Assembly (NCBI GenBank): GCA_013043915.1
Contig: JABEVH010000254.1
Span: 1 to 6,005, forward strand
From: Pseudomonadales bacterium
GTDB taxonomy: Bacteria > Pseudomonadota > Gammaproteobacteria > Pseudomonadales > Moraxellaceae
Length of the DNA stretch: 6,005 nt
Direction of reading: 5' to 3'
The notes below the pieces were generated by a model, which saw nothing but the letters and a program-made list of their open reading frames with translations, was not told where the DNA came from and did no database searches. The translations under genes were made by a program, and so were the position numbers. Positions 1 through 5,517 of the stretch are shown here, in pieces; the first letter of the stretch is position 1, and each line of letters begins with the position of its first letter.

Positions 1-210
1 CCACCGGTACAGCCAGGAGATTGCCTGGTGATCAGCCCCACGGGCGCCTACAACAACACACAGTGGCAACAGTTTATCGAATACCGACCGGCCATTGTTC
101 TGGTACACAGTGATATGCAGGTTTCTGTCATTCGTGAGCGGGAAGATCTGGCATCCATGAAGGATTTGGAGATTTGTCCGGAACATCTGCAAAGTTTTCA
201 TCTGGAGTAA
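1..210 (+). CDS. 3' end of a fold-type III PLP-dependent decarboxylase (LysA/ornithine decarboxylase-like), partial
   Basis: The frame is open from base 1 to the TAA at 208-210, giving the last 69 residues of a protein whose start lies outside the window. The visible part has the pattern of the C-terminal barrel of diaminopimelate/ornithine/arginine decarboxylase-like enzymes: a Gly-Asp turn (GDCLVI), then GAYN, where the family Tyr contacts the PLP phosphate, then RPAIVLV and VSVIREREDL, which resemble the RPxxVLV...VIRxRE ending of LysA. The catalytic Lys and the Cys-containing loop lie upstream and cannot be seen, so the substrate is unknown; a true diaminopimelate decarboxylase, another amino acid decarboxylase and a racemase-like enzyme are all possible. 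The stop is 7 bases before the next gene, whose Shine-Dalgarno-like GGAG lies inside this gene's last codons, so the two are probably coupled. The family call is fairly likely; the reaction is not assigned. Confidence 0.65.
   Translation, partial: PPVQPGDCLVISPTGAYNNTQWQQFIEYRPAIVLVHSDMQVSVIREREDLASMKDLEICPEHLQSFHLE
204..207 (+). promoter_or_regulatory. Ribosome binding site for the transporter-peptidase fusion gene
   Basis: GGAG lies 10 bases before the ATG at 218, within the last codons of the upstream gene. It supports 218 over the in-frame ATG at 248, and suggests that translation is coupled to the preceding gene. Confidence 0.5.
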
Positions 211-217
211 TTTTGCC

Positions 218-2374
218 ATGAACCTGCAATCTGCCTGGGGTCGTACCATGGTGGTTTTTGGCGAGACTTTGCCATCTCTGCTGTGGTTGCCAGCTGCACG
301 CTGGCGTGCCATGTTGCTGCTAGCTGCCCTGGCTGTCCAGCCCAGGCATGCCTTGCTGGCCATGACAGCATGGGGAATGGTTGAAGGGATGGCTGTAGCC
401 TTGCAGTTACCCAGGGGTACCAATCTGCGTCTGAACGCGATCTTGCTGGGGCTGGTCATAGCGCTGCATGGAGGGACATGGAGTAGGTCCCTCATGCAGC
501 TGGTGACGGCCAGTGGTTTTTTGTTAGTCACCCATGGACTGCTGCAGTCATGGCAGATGCCTATACGGTCCGGGTGGCTAAGTTTACCCATGGCTCTGGT
601 GGTGCAGTCTCTGGCTTTATTGCCTGCAAGTTCTCTGCTTTCCATGCAAATGACAAGTACATGGCTGAGTCCGGTGTCCAGGCCGCCGCAATTGGCAGGT
701 TGGCAAGATGTGCTGGTAACCCTGGGATCTTTAGTGTTCTCGCCCTCTGCAGTTTCCGGGATTTTGGTGTTGCTGGTGGTGTTGTTGACGTCTAGGGACC
801 TGGCGGGCGTATTAGTCCTGGCCTGTATCCTCAAGCATGAAGTGGCCGGTACCCTTGGGTTGCAGGCACCTGAAGCTGGTCTGGATGCTGTGCTGGTTGT
901 GATGGCGTTGTCAGGATATTACCTGTTGCCTGGTTGGCGTAGTCTGGCCCTAGGCCTGTTGGCCGGCTGGATGACCTTGATGATAGCTGGCCTGCTGCAT
1001 GTCCTATGGTTGCCCTGGCATCTGCAGGTGCTGACCTGGCCTCTGTGGCTGGTGATGACTTCCATATTGACGATGTTGAGCCTGCGTCCCGTAAGCGCCC
1101 AACCCAAAGTTCAGATTCAGCCGGGAGGTCTGCCGGAACAGGTTTATGAACAGGAACGTCTGGCCTCATCTCGTTCAGTGCATGCCTTGACATTATTGCC
1201 CCCGTTTCATGGTGCTTGGCAGGTTTATCAGGGGTTTCACGGCGAACATACGCATCAGGGGGTATGGGGCCATGCCTTAGATTTTATTCGCATGCAAGGG
1301 GGGTGCAGTTATCAGGGGCATGGGCAGCGCTTGCAGGACTTTATCTGTTTCGATGCAGAAGTTATTGCACCTGCCTCGGGGTGGATAAGCTCGGCCCGTG
1401 ATGATCTTGCGGATAATGAACCAGGTCAGATGGATCTGGTAAACAACTGGGGTAACTACCTGATTTTGCGGCTAGAAAGTGGCGTTCACATCGTGCTGGC
1501 GCATCTCCGGCAAAATAGCCTCAAGGTCGTTGCGGGTCAATGGGTCGCCACTGGAGAAGTGCTGGCCTGCTGCGGCAGTTCCGGACGATCACCTCAACCA
1601 CATTTGCATATGCAGGGTCAAAACGAACCTTGGTTGGGGGCGCCAACACGACCCTTTGCCTTGACCTGCCTGCTTCGTCAAGAACAGCAAAGTCTGTTTC
1701 GGCTGGCCTGTGTTCCGGCGCAGGGTGATCTGGTTGCAGAGCCCTCTCATCAGAATGCTTTGCATCAGGCATTAAAATTGAGTGCTGGTCGTCGTTGGCA
1801 GTACACATGGGCAACAACGCAGGGAAGTGTTGTGCGATCACTGGAATGTAGCGTCAGTTTGATCGGGCAATGGCGTCTGCACAGTCCTGAAACAGGGGCA
1901 AGTTTTGCCTGGCTGGACACTGGATGGGTGATGGCCTTGCATGATCGCCAGGGACCAGCAGATGACTTCATCGATGCCTGGATGCTGGCGCTGGGTTTGA
2001 CTCCCTGGGCTTCAGAAAACATGGCATGGGAGGATAGCCCCGCGCAGTCCCTGATGCCGCAGTATACATGGGGAAAGGTTGAGGTATTTCTACGCCATCC
2101 CTTGGGTAGCGGATTGCAAAGTCACTACCGACGCCATTGGAATGAGCAGGAGCATGTATGGATACAGCAGGGAGTTCATACCTTAGCGCGTTGGCCATTT
2201 AAGCCAGTACGAGCCAGCTCGGAAGTATATCTCTGTGAAGAAGCGGGTGTCATGGCGCTGAAATTAAACTCAGTGCGAGGCTCTAGTGAGGCGCATCTGC
2301 TCCAGTTGGCTCAGCAATCTGATATGGGTATTCCCGCCTGGAATGTGCATGTGCCTCTTATGGAGGCCAGTTGA
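218..2374 (+). CDS. Urea-transporter-like membrane domain fused to an M23 metallopeptidase domain
   Basis: The product has 718 residues. Residues 1 to about 290 are strongly hydrophobic and follow the two-repeat layout of the urea transporter (UT) family. Repeat one has RLNAILLGLVIAL (about 71-83). Repeat two has VFSPSAVSGILVLLVVLLTSR (about 173-193) and GLDAVLVVMAL (221-231), with Asp223 where the family usually has Asn. Residues about 325-480 carry M23 peptidase motifs: H352-xx-D355 in GHALDF, WGNY at 411-414, AHL with H429, and HLH at 462-464 after GSSGRSPQP. These are the expected zinc ligands and catalytic His. M23 enzymes usually cut peptidoglycan cross-links, so the domain should be periplasmic if active. 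Residues about 490-718 are not recognised. The part after the membrane domain has eight Cys (363, 377, 451, 452, 484, 498, 544, 673). The gene is first in a coupled run with an outer-membrane-like protein and a TPR protein. Both domain calls are good; urea transport and peptidoglycan cleavage are inferred from family only. Confidence 0.85.
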   Translation: MNLQSAWGRTMVVFGETLPSLLWLPAARWRAMLLLAALAVQPRHALLAMTAWGMVEGMAVALQLPRGTNLRLNAILLGLVIALHGGTWSRSLMQLVTASGFLLVTHGLLQSWQMPIRSGWLSLPMALVVQSLALLPASSLLSMQMTSTWLSPVSRPPQLAGWQDVLVTLGSLVFSPSAVSGILVLLVVLLTSRDLAGVLVLACILKHEVAGTLGLQAPEAGLDAVLVVMALSGYYLLPGWRSLALGLLAGWMTLMIAGLLHVLWLPWHLQVLTWPLWLVMTSILTMLSLRPVSAQPKVQIQPGGLPEQVYEQERLASSRSVHALTLLPPFHGAWQVYQGFHGEHTHQGVWGHALDFIRMQGGCSYQGHGQRLQDFICFDAEVIAPASGWISSARDDLADNEPGQMDLVNNWGNYLILRLESGVHIVLAHLRQNSLKVVAGQWVATGEVLACCGSSGRSPQPHLHMQGQNEPWLGAPTRPFALTCLLRQEQQSLFRLACVPAQGDLVAEPSHQNALHQALKLSAGRRWQYTWATTQGSVVRSLECSVSLIGQWRLHSPETGASFAWLDTGWVMALHDRQGPADDFIDAWMLALGLTPWASENMAWEDSPAQSLMPQYTWGKVEVFLRHPLGSGLQSHYRRHWNEQEHVWIQQGVHTLARWPFKPVRASSEVYLCEEAGVMALKLNSVRGSSEAHLLQLAQQSDMGIPAWNVHVPLMEAS
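2362..2366 (+). promoter_or_regulatory. Ribosome binding site for the predicted outer-membrane protein gene
   Basis: GGAGG lies 9 bases before the ATG at 2376, inside the end of the upstream gene. It fixes the start at 2376 rather than the in-frame ATG at 2286, which would overlap the upstream gene by 89 bases and would bury the clear signal peptide. Confidence 0.7.
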
Positions 2375-2375
2375 T

Positions 2376-3230
2376 ATGTGTCGAACCAGATTATGTGTGA
2401 GCTTGGTATTTTGCGCCGTTCCCTTAGCCCATGCGGGCAACTGGTCAGGTGATTTAGCCCTGGATTCGGAGGTTGGAGCCTATCCAGACTCACAGTTGTG
2501 GCAAGGTTATCAGGCGCGATCAGCCAATATCAATCTAGCCTATTTGGACCGATGGAGGCTGGATATGGGTACTCGTCAAACTCAGGTACAGGGCTTGAAT
2601 GCTGAGCAGGTAGCTAGGCCAGAGGACGTGTGGGGGGCATTTTTAACTACCCTGCCTATGGATACCTGGCAACGTAACCTCCTCTTAGGCGGACAGGTAC
2701 TGCAGAGTCATGACCCCCTGGAAGGTAATCTTAATGTTCAGGTGCAATCACTACGTATCGGTCAGGAAGATTTTGCGGGCAAGCAGCAAGGAACCTTGCA
2801 GCTATCAGAGAGTACATACAGTCATCAGTTCAAGGTGAGACAGGCGGATCTGACACAGTCAGCACAGCTGGGCATGTTAGGGGTGGGCTGGCAGGCAGAG
2901 GTGGAGCGCAGTTCACTGTCTGGGGCGAAGGCAAATTACTCTGGCGGTTTGCATATGGACCTGTCCCTGCAAGTTAAACCCTGGTGGCCACGTTGCATTG
3001 GCATGCAGGCATGGGCAGGTATCCGACAGTTTGCTTGGGATGCCGACAATCATTTGGCCATGACGGTGTTTGATGAACAGCGCGGGGCAGCGTTGGCTTA
3101 TCTAGGCTGGCAATGGCATGACCATTGGCATGTCTATGTGTCCTCAGGGTATGTGCGCGCCCAAACAGTTACGAATGGGCATAACTATGGAATCAGGTTT
3201 ATCCACAGTCAACTTAACTATACATGGTGA
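2376..3230 (+). CDS. Secreted protein, probable small outer-membrane beta-barrel, function unknown
   Basis: The product has 284 residues. The first 20 form a clear Sec signal peptide: Arg at positions 3 and 5, a hydrophobic core LCVSLVFCAVPLA, and a likely AHA/GN cleavage site after residue 20. The mature part has no hydrophobic helix. It is rich in Gln, Trp, Tyr and Gly with many short alternating stretches (for example LNVQVQSLRI, HMDLSLQV and WHVYVSSGYV), which fits beta strands. The chain ends in SQLNYTW, with a terminal aromatic and hydrophobic residues at every second position, as in the C-terminal strand recognised by the BAM machinery. I do not recognise the family. The start is 1 base after the upstream stop and the end is 4 bases before the TPR gene, so it very likely works with both. 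A large periplasmic beta-protein is the main alternative. The gene is secure and signal export is secure; the barrel fold is inferred. Confidence 0.8.
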   Translation: MCRTRLCVSLVFCAVPLAHAGNWSGDLALDSEVGAYPDSQLWQGYQARSANINLAYLDRWRLDMGTRQTQVQGLNAEQVARPEDVWGAFLTTLPMDTWQRNLLLGGQVLQSHDPLEGNLNVQVQSLRIGQEDFAGKQQGTLQLSESTYSHQFKVRQADLTQSAQLGMLGVGWQAEVERSSLSGAKANYSGGLHMDLSLQVKPWWPRCIGMQAWAGIRQFAWDADNHLAMTVFDEQRGAALAYLGWQWHDHWHVYVSSGYVRAQTVTNGHNYGIRFIHSQLNYTW

Positions 3231-3234
3231 TGAT

Positions 3235-3864
3235 ATGAAGACGTCAAAAATGAAATATATAGGCTTGGGGTTAATGGGAATGGGGTGCTTGACTAAGCTT
3301 ACTCTGGCTGCAGAACTGCAGAACTCGGTGCAGGCCTACGCTACTTCCTACGCTCTGGAAGCTAAAGGGCAACTTGATGGGGCCATCAATGCGTTGGCGG
3401 ATCAGTTAGCGCACAACCATGCCGATGAGTTTGCCCTGCTTCGTGCAGGATGGCTTAATTATCGCTTAGGCCACTTTCAGGCATCTGAGCAGGACTACCG
3501 TAGTTCGCTGACAGTTAATCCACAGTCTCTTGATGCACGCTTGGGGATGACGTTGCCGCTGATGGCGGAGGGACGCTGGCATGAATCCCTGGCATATGCC
3601 CAGCAAGTTCAGCAGGTTGCTCCTGGCAATTATGACGCGGGCATCAGGGTGTTGCTCTGCGAGCAGATGCTAAAAAACTGGACGAGCTTGCGATCGCAGG
3701 CACTGATTATGACGCATGGGTTTCCGGCGGAAGCTGATCCCTGGCTGTATTTAGCGCGCGCAGAGGCTGCGCTTGGTGATAATAAGGCATCGCGTAAGGC
3801 CTATAGCCAAGTGCTCTTGCGTATTCCTGCTCAGATGGAAGCTGTGCATGCCTTGTTGCCGTAA
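3235..3864 (+). CDS. Secreted tetratricopeptide repeat (TPR) protein
   Basis: The product has 209 residues. The N-terminus (Lys at 2, 5 and 7, then a hydrophobic stretch to LTLA) looks like a signal peptide with cleavage near Ala25/Ala26, so the protein is probably periplasmic. From residue 34 there are helical pairs of TPR type: about 34-66, about 67-100 (ALLRAGWLNYRLGHFQASEQ, with the typical Gly/Tyr/Ala spacing and a closing NPQSLDA), about 101-134 (ending APGNYDA), and about 169-202 (LYLARAEAALGDNKASRKAY). TPR proteins bind partner proteins, and no enzymatic residues are visible. The ATG at 3235 is chosen because it starts 4 bases after the upstream stop and keeps the signal peptide at the terminus; only a weak GGTGA precedes it, so expression probably depends on coupling. 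An earlier in-frame ATG at 3118 would overlap the upstream gene by 113 bases. TPR next to an outer-membrane-like protein recalls the TPR-plus-barrel pairing of exopolysaccharide exporters, but that is only an analogy. Confidence 0.85.
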   Translation: MKTSKMKYIGLGLMGMGCLTKLTLAAELQNSVQAYATSYALEAKGQLDGAINALADQLAHNHADEFALLRAGWLNYRLGHFQASEQDYRSSLTVNPQSLDARLGMTLPLMAEGRWHESLAYAQQVQQVAPGNYDAGIRVLLCEQMLKNWTSLRSQALIMTHGFPAEADPWLYLARAEAALGDNKASRKAYSQVLLRIPAQMEAVHALLP

Positions 3865-3894
3865 TCAGTATGTTTTGTAAAAGTCCCTTTTTTT

Positions 3895-3920
3895 CGGGAG
3901 CATCAGGCTATATGCTCTTG
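3895..3920 (+). other. Small inverted repeat in the gap before dsbA
   Basis: GAGCAT (3898-3903) pairs with ATGCTC (3912-3917) across an 8-base loop. Two G-U pairs and one C-G pair can extend the stem outward in RNA. There is no U-run after it, so it is unlikely to be an intrinsic terminator. It could be a binding site or a leader hairpin in the 86-base gap between the TPR gene and dsbA, or chance. Confidence 0.3.
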
Positions 3921-3938
3921 CCTTTATGGATTAAGAGC

Positions 3939-3944
3939 AGGAGG
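3939..3944 (+). promoter_or_regulatory. Strong ribosome binding site of dsbA
   Basis: AGGAGG, a perfect Shine-Dalgarno core, lies 6 bases before the ATG at 3951. It decides the start over in-frame upstream codons such as the ATG at 3912, which would place extra charged residues before the signal peptide. Confidence 0.85.
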
Positions 3945-3950
3945 TTGTTT

Positions 3951-4577
3951 ATGCGTCGTATAGGCTTGGGTTTGCTGTTATTGGTTATGGGGTTGGGTGC
4001 TCAGGCGGCACCTGCATTTGAAGAAGGAAAGGATTATACCTTGATCACCAAGCCTAGCCTCATGCCATCGGGTCATGAGGTACAAGTACAGGAGTTTTTC
4101 TGGTACGGGTGTCCGCACTGTTTCCATCTGTTACCTGTTCTTGATGCCTGGGCCAAACACCAGCCTCCTTATGTGAAATTGATTCTGGTTCCAGCTGCAT
4201 TAACTCCGTTATGGCAGATTGATGCGCGAGCTTTTTATGCGGCTCAGATTCGTGGCGTGGCTGATAAGACGCATAATCTCATGTTCAACAGCATTCATCA
4301 GCAGAACCATACTGAACTGGTCAGTGATATTCCGGCTATCGCTCGTTTCTATCAAGCTAACGGAGGCGGAGCAAATTTTGCCGATCTTATGAACTCCATG
4401 GTGGTTTTGGGCAAGGTCAATTTCGCAGCTGAGATAGCTCGGAACTATGCTATTGAAGGGGTGCCTTCCTTGGTGATTGATGGCAAATATTTGGTAGATT
4501 ACCATGCGGGTGAACCTGACCGTATGATGAAGGTTGTGGATTATCTGGTGGCGCAAGAGCACGCCAGCAAAAAATAG
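3951..4577 (+). CDS. dsbA: Thiol:disulfide interchange protein DsbA
   Basis: The product is a 208-residue periplasmic oxidase that donates disulfide bonds to newly exported proteins and is normally re-oxidised by the membrane protein DsbB. A signal peptide covers about residues 1-19 or 1-20 (MRRIG, then a Leu-rich core, then AQAA). The mature start PAFEEGKDY resembles E. coli DsbA. The thioredoxin active site is C54-P55-H56-C57 in FFWYGCPHC, the canonical DsbA dipeptide. The conserved cis-proline is Pro172 in GVPSLVIDGKY, and the helical insertion lies between the two. The length matches the family. The gene follows an 86-base gap, so it may have its own promoter although I see no convincing one, and it is followed 32 bases later by the EEP-family gene, an order also seen in Pseudomonas. 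The identification is very secure. Confidence 0.96.
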   Translation: MRRIGLGLLLLVMGLGAQAAPAFEEGKDYTLITKPSLMPSGHEVQVQEFFWYGCPHCFHLLPVLDAWAKHQPPYVKLILVPAALTPLWQIDARAFYAAQIRGVADKTHNLMFNSIHQQNHTELVSDIPAIARFYQANGGGANFADLMNSMVVLGKVNFAAEIARNYAIEGVPSLVIDGKYLVDYHAGEPDRMMKVVDYLVAQEHASKK

Positions 4578-4595
4578 TCAGGTGTCCTGACGCGC

Positions 4596-4602
4596 AGGAG
4601 GA
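4596..4602 (+). promoter_or_regulatory. Ribosome binding site of the EEP-family gene
   Basis: AGGAGGA ends 7 bases before the ATG at 4610. This favours the ATG over the adjacent in-frame TTG at 4607, which would add one residue only. Confidence 0.8.
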
Positions 4603-4609
4603 ACGCTTG

Positions 4610-5458
4610 ATGCAGGTCCCCTGGGAAGCATGGTGGGAGCGGTTGCAGGATCGTCTGGACCCTCGGGTGCCGGGAGCTTTGCGTGGTGGGCAGGTTCTGC
4701 AGGCGGGAGCCTTGCCAGACAAGCCCTTGCGCGTTATGAGTTTCAATATGCAGGCAGGTATGGCGGTAACGCATTATCACCACTACTTAACTCGTTCGTG
4801 GCGTCATGTGTTGCCGCCATCTTCGGCCTACGAGGCCCTTCGACCCATAGGTCATTTATTTCAGCACTGCGATATCGTTGCTCTGCAGGAAGTTGATGCA
4901 GGTAGCCTACGCTCAGGTTTTATTAATCAATTGCAGCATCTTGCAGAACAAACAGGCTTTCATTTTACATTCCAGCAAATAAATCGGGATCTTGGCCGGT
5001 TGGGGCAATATGCCAATGGTTTGCTGGCCAGAGTACAGCCTGCCAGTGTTGAAGAGCATCAGTTGCCGGGCTTACGTGGGCGGGGTGTCATATTAGCGCG
5101 CTTTGGGCAGCAGGGGCGTGAACTTACGGTGCTCAATGTTCATTTGGCATTGACGGGGGCAGCTCGGAAGCGACAATTAACCTATATACGCGCACTTATC
5201 GAGCATGAGCAGCATATTATCCTGATGGGGGACTTAAACTGCAGCCATGGTGAGCTGCTGGCTTCCCCGCTGGGAGATATGCACTGGCAATGGACTTACG
5301 GTAACCTTGATACTTACCCGAGTTGGCGTCCTGTACGCCGTTTGGACCATATCCTGGTCTCATCAGGGTTAAAAATTGTACATGTCAGTGTGCCAGATAT
5401 ACGTTTATCTGATCATCGGCCTGTGCTTATGGATGTGCAACTCCATAACGGAGACTAG
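4610..5458 (+). CDS. Endonuclease/exonuclease/phosphatase (EEP) family protein
   Basis: The product has 282 residues and carries the full motif series of the metal-dependent EEP fold shared by DNase I, exonuclease III and some phosphodiesterases and lipid phosphatases. The motifs are VMSFNMQ (N46), the metal-binding Glu94 in ALQEVD, YANGLL (134-139), LNVHL (N176, H178), GDLN (D208, N210), RLDHIL (D246, H247) and LSDHRP (D268, H269). All expected catalytic and metal ligands are present, so an active hydrolase is likely. No signal peptide is seen (the N-terminus MQVPWEAWWERL is amphipathic), so it is probably cytoplasmic. The substrate (DNA, RNA or another phosphodiester) cannot be told from sequence. 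The stop of dsbA is 32 bases upstream and the next gene starts 59 bases downstream, the same order as dsbA-PA5488-PA5487 in Pseudomonas as I recall it. The family is secure; the cellular role is unknown. Confidence 0.92.
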   Translation: MQVPWEAWWERLQDRLDPRVPGALRGGQVLQAGALPDKPLRVMSFNMQAGMAVTHYHHYLTRSWRHVLPPSSAYEALRPIGHLFQHCDIVALQEVDAGSLRSGFINQLQHLAEQTGFHFTFQQINRDLGRLGQYANGLLARVQPASVEEHQLPGLRGRGVILARFGQQGRELTVLNVHLALTGAARKRQLTYIRALIEHEQHIILMGDLNCSHGELLASPLGDMHWQWTYGNLDTYPSWRPVRRLDHILVSSGLKIVHVSVPDIRLSDHRPVLMDVQLHNGD

Positions 5459-5477
5459 CGAAGTTAGATAGCTTTTC

Positions 5478-5483
5478 TATACT
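5478..5483 (+). promoter_or_regulatory. Possible -10 element upstream of the putative diguanylate cyclase gene
   Basis: TATACT matches the sigma-70 -10 consensus at five of six positions and lies 34 bases before the ATG at 5518. No good -35 hexamer sits at the usual distance, so this is weak. It would give the gene a transcript of its own in addition to read-through from dsbA. Confidence 0.2.
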
Positions 5484-5505
5484 TGCGCAGTACCGTGCTC
5501 GACCT

Positions 5506-5509
5506 AGGA
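5506..5509 (+). promoter_or_regulatory. Ribosome binding site of the putative diguanylate cyclase gene
   Basis: AGGA lies 8 bases before the ATG at 5518. It favours that codon over the in-frame ATG at 5509, which overlaps the site itself and has no Shine-Dalgarno of its own. Confidence 0.5.
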
Positions 5510-5517
5510 TGTTCCCC

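Noticed and set aside
550..795. Second + strand frame of 81 codons inside the transporter domain
   Set aside because: It is out of frame with a clear membrane domain, and its sequence shows no motif or signal.
831..1193. Antisense open frame of 120 codons inside the fusion gene
   Set aside because: It lies fully opposite a well-supported coding region, has no recognisable domain, and its composition reads as the complement of hydrophobic codons.
3276..3291. Possible lipoprotein box ending at Cys18 of the TPR protein
   Set aside because: The residues before the Cys are G-M-G, without the Leu/Val/Ile usually found at -3; an ordinary signal peptide cut after Ala25 fits better.
3884..3899. TCCC, T-run, GGGA as a possible terminator between the TPR gene and dsbA
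   Set aside because: The stem is only four pairs and the T-run is in the loop rather than after the stem, so it does not fit an intrinsic terminator on either strand.
3865..3950. Sigma-70 promoter for dsbA
   Set aside because: TATGCT (3911-3916) and TATGTT (3869-3874) resemble -10 boxes, but neither has a credible -35 at 16-18 bases.
4209..4562. Antisense open frame of 117 codons within dsbA
   Set aside because: dsbA on the + strand is certain by its CPHC and cis-Pro motifs, and the antisense product has no family features.
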